Positions 1 through 11,060 of a DNA stretch of 64,000 bases are shown in pieces. Both the position numbers and the translations under genes were made by a program. The notes beneath the pieces are model-generated. The model made no database searches. It saw only the letters and a program-made list of their open reading frames with translations, and was not told the origin of the DNA. Location: contig NZ_MVHF01000013.1 of the NCBI RefSeq assembly GCF_002086485.1, positions 1 to 64,000 on the forward strand, written 5' to 3'. Within the stretch, counting starts at the first letter, position 1, and every line of letters begins with the position of its first letter. This stretch comes from Mycobacterium aquaticum. GTDB taxonomy: Bacteria; Actinomycetota; Actinomycetes; Mycobacteriales; Mycobacteriaceae.

Positions 1-1794
1 GCCGCCGCCACCGCTGAACCCTCCGCCGCCGCTGCTGAACCCTCCGCCACCGGACGACGATGACGATGACTGTGCTGCGGTGTACGCGCCGATCGATGAC
101 GACAGCGCCGAATCGAAACTGTCGAAGCTCACCCCGCCGGATCCACCCGTCATGGCCCAACCGACGCTCGATGACGAGGAGTGGTACCAATCCGGTTGTG
201 GGGCAACGTCTCCCGTGACATCCTGATATTTCTTGGCCCACAACGCCGCGGTCCCGGCGGCCACCGCGAACGGGATGTAGGCGGTGTAGAGATCCTTGCG
301 CGCCGCGAAGTCGAACCGGGTTTCGGCCGAGTCGGTGGACAGCAGGCGGTGGAATCCGCCCACCCGCGACCAGAGTTCGCGTCCCGCGGCGGTGCGTCTG
401 GTGCCCAGCCCGGCGCGCCACGACGGGGCCGTGACCAGAAAGAACACCGCGAACGGCAGACCCCACATGGTCACCCCGGCACCGAACCAGGTCAGGAAGC
501 CGCACAGCGCCGCAACGAGGGCCACTGCGTTGGCGCCACGCAGCCACAGTTCCTCGGGACGTTTGACCATGAGATCGTTGTCGAAGGCCCACTTGCGCAC
601 GGCGGCAGCCATATTGGTCTTCGCCTTGTTGAGTTTCTGGCCGGAGGTCGCTGTCTTCCTGGCCCGGAACTCGCTGTTCTTGTACGAAACACCCAGCGCC
701 TGTCCCACGGCGGCACCGACCGGGTCGACGTCGGCCCACGCCGACTGGCTGGCGAGGCCGCGGATGTTCCAGTGCTCCGCGCCGACCTGACGTAACTCGA
801 TCAGTCCGCGGTCGGCGAGATGGAACAGCGTCGCGGTCAGCCCACTCTTCGGAATCGTTTCGGTGCGGATGTACTCGGCCTGCACCGGGCCGATCCCGTC
901 CGGCGGTGTGTACTGCAGCGGGAAACCAGGCGGTCGTTCCGAGGTCCGCCGCCACCAACCGAAGGCGGCCAGGCCCAGTGCCACCGACAGTGCCGCCACC
1001 CAGATCACTCCCGCCACCGATCGGCCCAGCACCTGATCCCACGTGTACGGCCAGGGCAGCGTGAACTGCGGCGGGGTGGGCACGTCGACACCGGCGCGCA
1101 GCGTGACGGGGGTGTGGGGATCCAGATCGACGGCGGTGAGCTGGACGGTGTCGCCCATGGTGGCCAGGTCTTTGCAGGCTCGGCCGACGCCATAGCCGAC
1201 GCTGCACTGGGCACCGGTGGCCGCGCCCGGGAGGGTGAGGCTGACCCGGGCGCGATCGATCCGGTTGTTCCATGCCGGGGCGATGACGTTCCAGTAGAAC
1301 GCCGAAGTGGAGTTGGGATTGCCGATGGATCCCGCAAACGTCTTGTCTGCGCCGATTCGTCCGGGGTCGAGGACGCCGTCGATGGTGTAGCGGATCTCGA
1401 AGATCTGGCGGCCGGAGTTCAGGGTGCGGTTCGGGTCGCCGATCTTGGCCACCGCGAACCGCCCACCGTCTTCGTCCAGCAGCTCATAGTGGGCCGGCGC
1501 CCCGTTGAGTCGGACCGAGGTGATCGTGGGCGGCTGGCGCAACCGCGGATTGTTCTGGTTGGCCACATCCCAGTAGCGAAAGATCCCGTGGCGTCCGCCG
1601 GGGAAGTCCGCGGTGATGGTCTCGACGGCGGTCAGCCTGCCGTCGGCACCGACCCTGAGATCCGCCGCGTAGTCGGTGATGAAGACCGGGTCGTCGGTCG
1701 CTGTGTCACCGCCGCCGCTGGGCCAGAAAGTGGGCCACAGCAGCCCGAACACGATGAGCACCAACGCGAGCGACCAGGCCAGAACCCGACGCAT
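1..1794 (-). CDS. DUF2207 family predicted membrane protein (C-terminus cut by window edge)
   Basis: The gene starts at ATG 1794 with a GGGAGGTG ribosome-binding site just upstream and stays open to base 1 (598 codons visible). An N-terminal hydrophobic stretch (residues 1-24) looks like a signal peptide or anchor. It is followed by a large extracytoplasmic domain, a transmembrane segment near residues 255-278 and two more near 420-455. The visible end is a Ser-then-Gly-rich tail of the GGGGFSGGGG type. This layout is typical of DUF2207 (YciQ-like) proteins, whose function is unknown; they probably sit in the cytoplasmic membrane. It lies downstream of priA in the same direction, separated by 45 bp. 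Confidence 0.85.
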   Translation of the reverse strand, partial: MRRVLAWSLALVLIVFGLLWPTFWPSGGGDTATDDPVFITDYAADLRVGADGRLTAVETITADFPGGRHGIFRYWDVANQNNPRLRQPPTITSVRLNGAPAHYELLDEDGGRFAVAKIGDPNRTLNSGRQIFEIRYTIDGVLDPGRIGADKTFAGSIGNPNSTSAFYWNVIAPAWNNRIDRARVSLTLPGAATGAQCSVGYGVGRACKDLATMGDTVQLTAVDLDPHTPVTLRAGVDVPTPPQFTLPWPYTWDQVLGRSVAGVIWVAALSVALGLAAFGWWRRTSERPPGFPLQYTPPDGIGPVQAEYIRTETIPKSGLTATLFHLADRGLIELRQVGAEHWNIRGLASQSAWADVDPVGAAVGQALGVSYKNSEFRARKTATSGQKLNKAKTNMAAAVRKWAFDNDLMVKRPEELWLRGANAVALVAALCGFLTWFGAGVTMWGLPFAVFFLVTAPSWRAGLGTRRTAAGRELWSRVGGFHRLLSTDSAETRFDFAARKDLYTAYIPFAVAAGTAALWAKKYQDVTGDVAPQPDWYHSSSSSVGWAMTGGSGGVSFDSFDSALSSSIGAYTAAQSSSSSSGGGGFSSGGGGFSGGGG

Positions 1795-1839
1795 GACACC
1801 TCCCGTCCGGCGCATCGATGTGCTGGTGCGATGTCCGGC

Positions 1840-3840
1840 CTACCCTATGTGCAACGGGTCGATTTGCACACGAGAAGGCTCCTGTTCCCGGCGCGCACTG
1901 AGCACCGTCGTCGCCCGGCGTAGCGCCGCCGCCAGCGCCAATCCGTCGTTGCGCGGCACCCGGACCAGCATCCGTGTCACGTCGGCATCCGGGTCGACGC
2001 CGGGCGGGCGCCGGGCACCCGGCGGCAATTCGACCGGGCCGAGTAGTTCGGCCGAGTCGGGGAATTGCGCGGCTTCCAACAGGGCTGTCACCGCGGGTCC
2101 GGTGCCGTCGACGGCCGCCATGTGCACTGCCGGCGGCAACCCGACCTCGCCGCGGGCGTCGAGCTCGGCGTCGGCGTGGCCGACGGGATCCCAGCGGATC
2201 AACGACTGCACGGTGGGTATGGCCGCCTCGGCCACCACCGCGACCACGCCGCCGTCGCTGCGGGGCCGCACCAGGGCTGCGGCGGCCATCCAGCGCCGCA
2301 AGGTGTCCTCAGCGGCTCGCAGGTCCTGCCGGCCCAGCAGCGCCCAGCCGTCGAGCAGCAGGGCGGCGCCGTAACCGCCCTCGGCAACCGGTTCGGCGCC
2401 CGGCGTCGAGACCACCAGCGCGGGCCCGTCGCCCACGGCGGCCACGACGGCGTCGCCCCCGGAGGTGATCACGCTGGCCCCCGGGAAGGCGCGACCGAGT
2501 TCTTCGGCGGTGCGGCGGGCTCCGACGACGACGGCGCGCACGGCATCCGAACCGCAGCGCACACACCGCAGTGTCGGTTCGGGACGCCCACACCATCGGC
2601 ATTCGGCGGCCGCGCTGTCGCGATCCGGCAGGGCCATCGGACCGGTGCAGTGCCTGCAGCGGGCGATCGTGCGACAACGCGCACAGGCCAGCGCGGGGAC
2701 GTAGCCGCGCCGCGGTACCTGGACCAGCACCGGACGCTCGGCCTGCAACGCCGCACGGGCGGCCTGCAACGCCATCGACGGCAACCGGGCGGTGCGGGCG
2801 GCCGGATCGCGTTCCTGCGCATATCCGCTGTCCTCGAGCGCCACCACGCGAGCCGCGGCCGCTCGCACCACCGGCCGGGCCGCCACCAGGTCGTGGGCCC
2901 AGCGGGTGCGCACCAGGGCTTGGGCCTCGGCGGTGCGGGCGTAGCCACCGATCATTGCCGCACAACGCAATTGGTGTGCCCGCAGCATCGCCACCTCGCG
3001 GGCGTGCGGGTACGGTGCGCGCGGCTCGGCGAGGTTGTCGTCGCCGTCGTCCCACACCAGCACCAGGCCGAGATCCCGGACAGGGGCGAACACCGCGCTG
3101 CGCGTGCCGATCACCAACCGGGCATCGCCGCGCAGGACCGAGAGCCAGCGTCGGTACCGCTGCGCCGGGCCCAGCCCGGCCGACAATGCCGCCACCCGCG
3201 ACGCCGGAAGATGCTGGAGCGCCGCGGCGTACAGCGCGTCCACGTCGCGCTGATCCGGCATGATCGCCAGCACGCCGTGGTCTGCGCACACCGTCACCGC
3301 CGCGGCCTCGGCCAGCCGCTGCGGCCAGTGCTCCCCCGGCAGCGCCTGCCACACCGCGCGCGCCGCACGGCCGTCCTGCAACGCCGTGAGGAACTGTTCG
3401 CCGCGTCCGTAACGGGCCCATGCGGCGGGATCCACGGCGGCCTGCGGCACCGGGTCAGGTTCGGCCGGTGTCTGTTTCTCCACCGTGGCGTGCCGCGGCG
3501 GCACCGCCAGGCGCAACACGTCGGCTCGAGTCCCGGCGTAGCGCGCGGCGACGGCGTCGACCAGCCGCCGAACCTCGGCGGTGAGCACCGATTCGGGCGA
3601 CACCACGCGGTCCAGCCAGCCCAGCTTGCCGGTGTGGTCGGTGTCCGATCGGCGCTCCAGCAGGAACGCGTCGACCAGCCGACCGTGGAACCGCACCCGC
3701 ACCCGGACCCCGGGCTGCGCGTCGTCGGACTGCTCTGCCGAGACCAGGTAATCGAACTCGCGGTCCAGATGCGGTACCGACAGCATCGGCAGGACTCGCG
3801 CGATGGGCTCGTGCTCGGCCGCCTGCCGGGTGGTGGTCAC
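1840..3840 (-). CDS. priA: Primosomal protein PriA, helicase motifs absent
   Basis: This is the PriA (primosomal protein N') of actinobacteria, 666 aa, implicated in replication restart. The N-terminal 3'-DNA-binding domain is recognisable ([19 protein letters not shown]). Near residues 380-435 a cluster of CxxC pairs (CARC, CRHC, CRWC, CVRC) forms the two zinc sites. The Walker A GxTGSGKT and DEEH Walker B motifs of enterobacterial PriA are not present, so ATP-driven unwinding is unlikely; the same loss is known for mycobacterial PriA. I chose GTG 3840 because it overlaps the upstream stop as GTGA, although the frame is open further upstream. It corresponds to Rv1402. Confidence 0.93.
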   Translation of the reverse strand: MTTTRQAAEHEPIARVLPMLSVPHLDREFDYLVSAEQSDDAQPGVRVRVRFHGRLVDAFLLERRSDTDHTGKLGWLDRVVSPESVLTAEVRRLVDAVAARYAGTRADVLRLAVPPRHATVEKQTPAEPDPVPQAAVDPAAWARYGRGEQFLTALQDGRAARAVWQALPGEHWPQRLAEAAAVTVCADHGVLAIMPDQRDVDALYAAALQHLPASRVAALSAGLGPAQRYRRWLSVLRGDARLVIGTRSAVFAPVRDLGLVLVWDDGDDNLAEPRAPYPHAREVAMLRAHQLRCAAMIGGYARTAEAQALVRTRWAHDLVAARPVVRAAAARVVALEDSGYAQERDPAARTARLPSMALQAARAALQAERPVLVQVPRRGYVPALACARCRTIARCRHCTGPMALPDRDSAAAECRWCGRPEPTLRCVRCGSDAVRAVVVGARRTAEELGRAFPGASVITSGGDAVVAAVGDGPALVVSTPGAEPVAEGGYGAALLLDGWALLGRQDLRAAEDTLRRWMAAAALVRPRSDGGVVAVVAEAAIPTVQSLIRWDPVGHADAELDARGEVGLPPAVHMAAVDGTGPAVTALLEAAQFPDSAELLGPVELPPGARRPPGVDPDADVTRMLVRVPRNDGLALAAALRRATTVLSARREQEPSRVQIDPLHIG

Positions 3841-4595
3841 GGCGCCGGTGTACCAGAACGCCCTGACGTCCGGGCGAAGAACAACCCGGCAGTGATCAGA
3901 AGTAGCGACGCCGCGTAGGCCCACCAGATCGGGACCGCCAGCAGCTGGTCACCACGCACGAACTGGCTGATCCCGATCATCGAGTCGGACACCGCGAACG
4001 TCACGGCGCCCAGCGCTGTCCACGGGGTCGGCAGCTCGGCCAGCAGTGCCGTGCACACCATGGCGCCGAGCACTGCGATGTAGGCCGTCACCGGCACTGC
4101 CATTCCCTGCTCGAGCAGCCGGGGCCAGAACCAGACCAGCAGCGCCAGGCACGCCGTCACGGTGGCGGCGACCGCGACCAACCGCGGAGTCGTCCGGTGC
4201 GCGAGTGGCAACAACGCGGCCAGGAAACACAGGTGCGCGACCAGGAAGGCCGCCAGACCCAGGACGAACGACGGCTGCCACCACGGCATCGCGAGCAGGA
4301 AATCCCCCGCAGCCGAAAAACCCAGCGCCCCAACCAACCACCGGCGTTCGCGCACGATCGGATGGCCCAGCGCCGCGGCTGCCAGCAGCACCGCAGTCAG
4401 GGCCTTGACGGCGGGCTGCCCCGGGAACTGCCCGGTGAGGTCGGCCCCGGTCGGCAGGCCGGTCGCAGCCACGATCAGGAACACCCCGTAGCCCGCCCCG
4501 ACGACGGCAGCCGCGACCCACAGCCACGCCGTGCGGCGGTGTGCGTACGGTGACGGAGTGTCTGTTGCTGACGAGAAGCCGGCTGTCGATGCCAT
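3837..4595 (-). CDS. YhhN/TMEM86-family multi-pass membrane protein (lysoplasmalogenase-like)
   Basis: About 250 residues with roughly eight hydrophobic segments, beginning with [19 protein letters not shown]. The pattern fits the YhhN/TMEM86 family, some members of which are lysoplasmalogenases; activity here is inferred only. Its TGA stop overlaps the GTG of priA (GTGA), so the two are probably translationally coupled. Position and neighbours match Rv1401. The start is uncertain: ATG 4595 is the nearest in-frame ATG but would overlap the 5' end of the divergent esterase gene by 38 bp, so a shorter form is possible. Confidence 0.75.
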   Translation of the reverse strand: MASTAGFSSATDTPSPYAHRRTAWLWVAAAVVGAGYGVFLIVAATGLPTGADLTGQFPGQPAVKALTAVLLAAAALGHPIVRERRWLVGALGFSAAGDFLLAMPWWQPSFVLGLAAFLVAHLCFLAALLPLAHRTTPRLVAVAATVTACLALLVWFWPRLLEQGMAVPVTAYIAVLGAMVCTALLAELPTPWTALGAVTFAVSDSMIGISQFVRGDQLLAVPIWWAYAASLLLITAGLFFARTSGRSGTPAP

Positions 4596-5508
4596 CCTGC
4601 AGAAGGTACTGCAGGTGGTGCCGTTCCAACTTTCCACCGCCGACGGCGTCGAGGAGGCCCGACGGAAGTTCAAGGAATTGCCGCGCCGCGACGTTCATCC
4701 CGACGTCGTGACCGAGGACCTCACCATCGAGGGCCCGGCGGGCCCGATTTCGCTGCGGGTGTACCGGCCGCCGGCGGCCGACGCGACGACGCTGCCGGTC
4801 GTGGTGTTCATCCATGGCGGCGGCTGGTCGGTCGGTGATATCGACGATTACGACGGCATAGCCCGGCAACATGCGGTGGCCGCCGAGGCTGTCGTGGTGT
4901 CGGTGGGCTACCGGCTGGCGCCCGAGCACCCGTTCCCGGCCGCCGTCGACGACGCCTGGGCCGCCACCCGGTGGGTGGCCGCGCACGCCGCCGAACTCGG
5001 CGCCGACCCGGACCGGCTGGCGGTCGCCGGGGATTCGGCCGGTGGCAACCTCAGCGCGGTCATGGCGCAGCTGGCGCGTGACGCGGGCGCTCCGGCGATC
5101 CGATTCCAGCTGCTCTGGTATCCGGCCACCACCGGTGACACCTCGCTGCCGTCGTTCACCGAGAATGCCGACGCCCCGATCCTGGATCTGGCCGCGGTCA
5201 AGGGATTCACCAAGTGGTACGTCAGCAAGGACGTCGACCTGACCAATCCCCCGGCCACCCTGCTGCCGGCCCGGGCCGAGAGCCTGGCCGATCTGCCCCC
5301 GGCCTACATCGCCACCGCGGGCCACGATCCGCTGCGCGATGACGGCGCGCGCTACGCCGAACTGTTGCGGGCGGCCGGGGTGCCCGTCGAACTGCACGTC
5401 GCCGAGACCCTGGTGCATGGCTACCTCGGATACGTGGGTGTGGTGCCTGCGGCGACCGAGGCATCCGAGCGGGCGCTGGCCGCGCTGCGGGCTGCGCTGC
5501 ACGGCTGA
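4558..5508 (+). CDS. HSL-family carboxylesterase/lipase (LipH/LipI-like)
   Basis: A 316-aa alpha/beta hydrolase of the hormone-sensitive lipase family, which cleaves short-chain carboxyl esters. Visible landmarks are the oxyanion-hole motif HGGGW (residues 86-90), the nucleophile motif GDSAGG (Ser160), and the acid and base in GHDP (Asp257) and VHGY (His287). There is no signal peptide, so it is cytoplasmic. GTG 4558 is chosen because the protein then begins [14 protein letters not shown], like its relatives. M. tuberculosis has two paralogues (lipH, lipI; Rv1399c, Rv1400c) beside the same membrane gene and priA; only one is present here. Confidence 0.9.
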   Translation: MSVADEKPAVDAILQKVLQVVPFQLSTADGVEEARRKFKELPRRDVHPDVVTEDLTIEGPAGPISLRVYRPPAADATTLPVVVFIHGGGWSVGDIDDYDGIARQHAVAAEAVVVSVGYRLAPEHPFPAAVDDAWAATRWVAAHAAELGADPDRLAVAGDSAGGNLSAVMAQLARDAGAPAIRFQLLWYPATTGDTSLPSFTENADAPILDLAAVKGFTKWYVSKDVDLTNPPATLLPARAESLADLPPAYIATAGHDPLRDDGARYAELLRAAGVPVELHVAETLVHGYLGYVGVVPAATEASERALAALRAALHG

Positions 5509-5741
5509 CGTGAGCTGCCGTCCGCGGTAAAACGCGCTCGCCGGCACGCCGTGCGGTCGGCGCCGAGTCCCAAACTCCCGTCTCCGTGCCCGAATAGTGC
5601 CATTCTCAATTCCGGCTGTCCGCCCTACCGTGGACGCATGGGAGCACCGCCGCAGCGGCTGGACACATGGGACATGACGCGCGACGCGCGGCGATCATGG
5701 TCGGATTCGACGCGGGCAAGACGCAGGAGGGGGACGCGTTG

Positions 5742-7214
5742 ATGGCCGATTACCACACTCTGATCGTGGGAGCCGGATTCTCCGGCATCGGCGCCGCGGT
5801 CAATCTGGACAAGGCCGGATTGGCCGACTACCTCATCGTCGAGGCCGGCGACGGCGTCGGCGGAACCTGGTTCTGGAATCGGTATCCCGGTGTGGCCGTG
5901 GATATTCCGTCGTTCTCCTACCAGTTCTCGTTCGAACAGTCGCCGAACTGGTCGCGGACGTACGCGCCGGGACGCGAGCTGCGCGCGTACGCCGAGCACT
6001 GCGTCGACAAGTACCGGCTGCGGTCGCGGATCCGGTTCAACGTCGAGGTGTCTGGTGCGGTGTTCGATGGCGACGAAAACGTTTGGCGCGTCGAACTGAA
6101 CACCGGCGAGATCATCACCGCACGATTCCTCGTCAACGCCAGCGGTGTGCTCACCATCCCTAAACTCCCCGACATCGACGGCGTGGACTCCTTTTCCGGT
6201 GTCACGATGCACACCGCACGGTGGGACCACACCCAGGACCTGACGGGCAAGCGCGTGGCGATCATCGGAACCGGCGCCACCGCGGTCCAGGTGATTCCCG
6301 AGATCGCCCCAATTGTTCAGCAGCTCACCGTTTTTCAGCGCACGCCCATCTGGTGTTTCCCGAAATTCGATGTGCCGCTACCTACTGCGGCACGCTGGGC
6401 CATGCGAGTGCCCGGCGGGCGGACCGTCCACCGCCTGCTCAGCCAGGCCTACGTCGAATTCACCTTTCCGCTGGCCGCGCAGTACTTCACCGTCAATCCG
6501 TTCGCCAAGCGGGCCGACGCCGCGGGCCGGGCATACCTGCGCCGCGAGGTGCGCGACCCGGTGCTGCGCGACAAGCTCACTCCCCGCTACGCCGTCGGCT
6601 GCAAACGGCCCGGATTCCACAACACCTACCTGTCGACGTTCAACCGCGACAACGTCACCCTCGTCACCGAGCCGATCGACAAGATCACCGGATCCGGCGT
6701 CGCCACCGCCGACGGGACCACGTATGACGTGGACGTGCTGATCCTGGCGACGGGCTTCAAGGTGATGGACGTCGACGCGATGACGTTCGACATCACCGGG
6801 CCCAGCGGCCAGACGCTCAGCGCATTCTGGGAAGAGCACCGCATGCAGGCCTACGAAGGTGTCAGCATCCCGGGATTCCCGAACTACTTCACCGTGATGG
6901 GCCCATACGGCTACGTCGGGTCCTCCTATTTCGCCCTCATCGAGGCCCAGACCCACCACCTGGTGCGCTGCATCGCCCAGGCCGACCGGCGGGCCGCCCA
7001 CCGCGTCGAGGTGCGGCAGGAGGCCAACGACCGCTATTTCGCCGAGATGATGCGCAAGCGTCACCGCCAGATCTTCTGGCAGGACAGCTGCACCAACGCC
7101 AACAGCTACTACTTCGACCGCAACGGTGATGTCCCGCTGCGGCCGGCCAGCACGCCCGAGGCGTACTGGCGCAGCCGCAGCTTCGACCTCGACGACTATC
7201 GGTTCACCGGATAG
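5742..7214 (+). CDS. FAD/NADPH monooxygenase, Baeyer-Villiger type
   Basis: A 490-aa class B flavoprotein monooxygenase. It has an FAD Rossmann motif GAGFSG (residues 10-15), an NADPH Rossmann motif GTGATA (about 176-181), and between them FSGVTMHTARWD (about 151-162). The last fits the Baeyer-Villiger fingerprint FxGxxxHxxxW(P/D). Such enzymes insert oxygen next to a ketone or oxidise heteroatoms; the substrate cannot be told from sequence. ATG 5742 is preceded by a strong AGGAGGGGG (5725-5733). The corresponding gene beside metK in M. tuberculosis is Rv1393c. Downstream lies a long hairpin shared with the convergent lipoprotein gene. Confidence 0.92.
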   Translation: MADYHTLIVGAGFSGIGAAVNLDKAGLADYLIVEAGDGVGGTWFWNRYPGVAVDIPSFSYQFSFEQSPNWSRTYAPGRELRAYAEHCVDKYRLRSRIRFNVEVSGAVFDGDENVWRVELNTGEIITARFLVNASGVLTIPKLPDIDGVDSFSGVTMHTARWDHTQDLTGKRVAIIGTGATAVQVIPEIAPIVQQLTVFQRTPIWCFPKFDVPLPTAARWAMRVPGGRTVHRLLSQAYVEFTFPLAAQYFTVNPFAKRADAAGRAYLRREVRDPVLRDKLTPRYAVGCKRPGFHNTYLSTFNRDNVTLVTEPIDKITGSGVATADGTTYDVDVLILATGFKVMDVDAMTFDITGPSGQTLSAFWEEHRMQAYEGVSIPGFPNYFTVMGPYGYVGSSYFALIEAQTHHLVRCIAQADRRAAHRVEVRQEANDRYFAEMMRKRHRQIFWQDSCTNANSYYFDRNGDVPLRPASTPEAYWRSRSFDLDDYRFTG

Positions 7215-7228
7215 CTTTCTCCCGCGAG

Positions 7229-7267
7229 TTTCTCCGGCTGGTTTCTCCGGCTGGCTTCTCCGGCGAG
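7229..7267. repeat. Three 13-bp tandem repeats after the monooxygenase gene
   Basis: The unit TTTCTCCGGCTGG occurs at 7229-7241 and exactly again at 7242-7254. A degenerate third copy (7255-7267) runs into the left arm of the hairpin that follows. The repeats are non-coding and begin 15 bp after the monooxygenase stop codon. Confidence 0.85.
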
Positions 7268-7320
7268 CAGACGTGAAAGTCCGCGACACACCGGTTTTCG
7301 GGGACTTACACGTCTGCTCG
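7264..7320. terminator. Long imperfect hairpin between convergent genes
   Basis: The 19-nt arms 7264-7282 and 7302-7320 are inverted copies with one mismatch (left arm begins CGAGCAGACGTGAAAG), separated by a 19-nt loop. The element lies exactly between the convergent monooxygenase and lipoprotein genes, so it would act in both directions. There is no U-tract. A bidirectional terminator or 3'-end stabiliser is the simplest reading. Confidence 0.6.
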
Positions 7321-7327
7321 GCGAGGG

Positions 7328-7774
7328 TCAGTGACCGCTGGACTGCTGGTTCGGCTGGTTAGCGCCGTTGTACTGGTTCTGTCCGCCGTACTGGTTGCGT
7401 TCGTTGGGCCGCTGCTCCTGCCCGCCCGGGCGCTGCTGCACAGTCTGCGTGGCCGTGGACGTCTCGGTCTGAGTCTGCGTCTCGGTTTGCGTGGCGGTGG
7501 CGGTGTCGGTTTGCGTGACGGTATCGGCCGGCGCCTGCCCCTCCTCGTGGTGGCGCGGTGCGGCACCGCCCCCACCGCCTGACGAACTGCCGCTGTCGTT
7601 GGCCGCGGTGGTGGTAGTCGGAGTAGTTGTGGTCGTCGTGGTCGTGCTGGATGTCTGCGGCGCTGAGCCGTTCGAGCCGCACGCCACCGCGAACGCGGCC
7701 GCCAGTGCGGCCATGCCGAGTGCGAGGGCGGCGCGGCGGCGCCAGGTCGTTGTCGACTCAGGTTCCATCGTCAT
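7328..7774 (-). CDS. Small Thr/Gln-rich lipoprotein
   Basis: A 148-aa exported protein of unknown function. The N-terminus has two arginine-rich turns, a hydrophobic core and a lipobox-like AVAC, giving Cys32 or so as the lipidated residue. The mature part is low complexity: a run of Thr, a Ser/Gly-rich linker, alternating TQT/TET repeats, then an Asn/Gln-rich tail ending NQQSSGH. It probably extends from the membrane into the cell wall. AAGGAAT precedes the start codon. A second in-frame ATG lies two codons on. Confidence 0.78.
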   Translation of the reverse strand: MTMEPESTTTWRRRAALALGMAALAAAFAVACGSNGSAPQTSSTTTTTTTTPTTTTAANDSGSSSGGGGGAAPRHHEEGQAPADTVTQTDTATATQTETQTQTETSTATQTVQQRPGGQEQRPNERNQYGGQNQYNGANQPNQQSSGH

Positions 7775-7914
7775 CGCATAGATTCCTTCCGGTCGGGTTC
7801 GTTGAGCAACCGGGATATCTTGATCAATCGCGATGGGAAACCCTTAGGGTCCAGCTATGTTCACGCTGTGTGGCCTAGCGCACAGCAAAGGTGCCAATCA
7901 AGCGCCAACAGACG

Positions 7915-7951
7915 TCAAAGCCCCCGAACACCGGCGTGTCGGGGGCTTTGA
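7915..7951. terminator. Rho-independent-type terminator of metK
   Basis: A perfect 13-bp inverted repeat (TCAAAGCCCCCGA at 7915-7927; its complement at 7939-7951) with an 11-nt loop lies 60 bp beyond the metK stop. The stem is very GC-rich and ends in CUUUGA rather than a long U-tract, which is usual for mycobacterial terminators. A second, smaller hairpin (arms 7985-7991 and 7996-8002) lies between it and the stop codon. Confidence 0.8.
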
Positions 7952-8012
7952 CTGGGGGTCCCTCCCGCTTGCGGGGGACTGCTCGCCGAGGGAAGCCTCG
8001 GCAGAAGGGGTA

Positions 8013-9212
<1,200 letters not shown>

Positions 9213-9268
9213 GGGTCCGCTTCCTTTCCGTTCACGTATCAAAACCTACAAAAAGCTTAGTTAGGCGA

Positions 9269-9296
9269 ATTATATCTCTGCCCAGTTTGCACCCAA
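9269..9296 (-). promoter_or_regulatory. Promoter of metK
   Basis: On the minus strand TTGGGT (9296-9291) is followed after 16 bp by a perfect TATAAT (9274-9269). Transcription would start near 9262, about 50 nt before the metK GTG. The AT-rich patch stands out in otherwise GC-rich sequence and is typical of a strong SigA promoter. Confidence 0.75.
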
Positions 9297-9351
9297 GCGT
9301 GTGGAACGCCGTTGCGCAAGGCTTACCCGCACCGAAATTCGGACGCCGGTT

Positions 9352-10599
9352 TCAGGCGCCGCAACTGCGCAGGAAAGCCGCGATCGAGTCCACGATACGG
9401 GTCGCCATCAGCGTCTTCGATCCGTGCTCCAGGGCGACTTCGGTGCCGTCGGAGCCCAGCAACCATCCGTCGTTGTGGTCGACCTCGAAGGCCCGGTTCT
9501 CCCCCACTGCGTTCACGACCAGCAGGTCGCAGCCCTTGCGCTGCAGTTTTGCCCGAGCGTGGAACAGCACGTCCCCGTTGGCGTCACCGGTTTCGGCGGC
9601 GAACCCGACGATCGCACGCATATTTGGCAATTGACCGTCGGCTCGCGCCCGGACGACACCGGCGAGCACGTCGTCGTTGCGGATCAGGTCGATCGAACTC
9701 GGCTCGGACGCGCCCTTCTTGATCTTGCTGGTCGCCACATGCGCCGGCCGGAAATCGGCAACGGCGGCCGCCATCACCAGAACGTTCGCGCCCGGCGCAC
9801 GCTTGGACACCGCGTCGCGCAGCTGAGTGGCCGACCCGATGTGCAGCACCTCGACGCCGGCCGGGTCGACCAGTCCTGCGGTGTTCCCGGCGATGAGCGT
9901 CACCTCTGCGCCCCGCTGGGCCAGCACGCGCGCCATCGCATAGCCCTGCTTTCCGGAGCTGCGATTGCCGATGAACCGCACCGGATCAAGGGGTTCGCGG
10001 GTACCGCCCGCGGTCACGAGCACCTTCACCCCGGACATGTCGTACGGCAGAGCGTCGCCGCGGTCGAGCAGCAACTGCGCCAGGGTGGTGATCTCCTCGG
10101 CTTCGGGCAGCCGGCCGGCGCCGCTGTCCTGCCCGGTGAGCCGGCCCGAGGCGGGTTCGAGCACCACAGCGCCGCGGCGACGCAGCGTCGCGACGTTGTC
10201 GACGGTCGCCGGGTGGAACCACATCTCGGTGTGCATGGCCGGCGCGAACAGCACTGGACATCGTGCCGTGAGCAGCGTTGCGGTCAGCAGGTCGTCAGCC
10301 CGGCCGGCGACCGCTCGGGCCAGCAGGTCGGCGGTGGCCGGTGCGACGACGACGAGATCAGCCTCCTGGCCGATCCGGACGTGCGGAACCTCGTGAACAT
10401 CCTCGAACACCCCGGTGTGCACCGGGTTGCCGGACAACGCCTCGAACGTGGCGGCGCCGATGAACCGCAGCGCCGACTCGGTCGGGGCCACCCGCACGGA
10501 GTGGCCGGCCTCGGTCAGTTGTCGGACAACGGTGCACGCCTTATAGGCGGCGATGCCGCCGGCAACTCCGACGACGATGCGCTTCCGCGTCGTGCTCAT
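9352..10599 (-). CDS. coaBC: Bifunctional CoaBC (phosphopantothenoylcysteine synthetase/decarboxylase)
   Basis: A 415-aa fusion doing two steps of coenzyme A synthesis. The N-terminal FMN-dependent CoaC half (about 1-190) carries PATADLLARA and PAMHTEMW, which correspond to the PASANT and PXMNXXMW motifs. The C-terminal CoaB half begins KVLVTAGGTREPLDPVRFI and has the IRNDD motif and the KIKK lysines. It is the Dfp/Rv1391 orthologue. It lies between rpoZ and metK in the same direction, 50 bp after rpoZ. Confidence 0.97.
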   Translation of the reverse strand: MSTTRKRIVVGVAGGIAAYKACTVVRQLTEAGHSVRVAPTESALRFIGAATFEALSGNPVHTGVFEDVHEVPHVRIGQEADLVVVAPATADLLARAVAGRADDLLTATLLTARCPVLFAPAMHTEMWFHPATVDNVATLRRRGAVVLEPASGRLTGQDSGAGRLPEAEEITTLAQLLLDRGDALPYDMSGVKVLVTAGGTREPLDPVRFIGNRSSGKQGYAMARVLAQRGAEVTLIAGNTAGLVDPAGVEVLHIGSATQLRDAVSKRAPGANVLVMAAAVADFRPAHVATSKIKKGASEPSSIDLIRNDDVLAGVVRARADGQLPNMRAIVGFAAETGDANGDVLFHARAKLQRKGCDLLVVNAVGENRAFEVDHNDGWLLGSDGTEVALEHGSKTLMATRIVDSIAAFLRSCGA

Positions 10600-10649
10600 G
10601 CCATCTGCTCTTCGCCCGAGAGGCTCATCGACGCACGGCCCCGCCTACG

Positions 10650-10973
10650 TTATTCGCCCTCGGTGTGCTCGAGCAGATCCTCGTGGATCTCACGCATCGC
10701 GATGGACAGCGGCTTCTCCTGCAGGCCGGGCTCGACCAGCGGGCCGACATACTCGAGGATGCCGTCGCCGAGCTGGTTGTAGTAGTCATTGATCTGACGT
10801 GCGCGCTTGGCGGCGTAGATCACCAGGGCGTACTTGCTCGACGCGCGGTCCAGCAACTCGTCGATGGGCGGGTTGGTGATGCCCAGCGGCGTGTCGTAGG
10901 CGCTGACTGCGGACGAATCGATGCCCAGATCGTCCGCAGCGGTCAGCTGCGCATCGGCATGCGGGGTGCTCAC
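10650..10973 (-). CDS. rpoZ: RNA polymerase omega subunit
   Basis: Omega (107 aa) helps assemble and stabilise RNA polymerase by holding beta'. The conserved core [27 protein letters not shown] is complete, with the mycobacterial N-terminal extension of about 35 residues. The start is GTG 10973, preceded by AGGAGACC. It follows gmk by 87 bp in the conserved gmk-rpoZ-coaBC order. Confidence 0.97.
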   Translation of the reverse strand: MSTPHADAQLTAADDLGIDSSAVSAYDTPLGITNPPIDELLDRASSKYALVIYAAKRARQINDYYNQLGDGILEYVGPLVEPGLQEKPLSIAMREIHEDLLEHTEGE

Positions 10974-11060
10974 GAAAAGGTCTCCTGGCGGTTATCAAGA
11001 ATGCTTTTGGATTATTGGCGGGGTGGCCCGCGGGCCCGATCAAGTCGGACTGAGGCCAGG

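Noticed and set aside
2065..3918. 617-codon open frame opposite priA
   Set aside because: Low-complexity Arg/Gly/His-rich translation with no start signal; mirror of priA.
9213..9351. SAM riboswitch upstream of metK
   Set aside because: The leader from the predicted start is only about 50 nt and shows no SAM aptamer stems.
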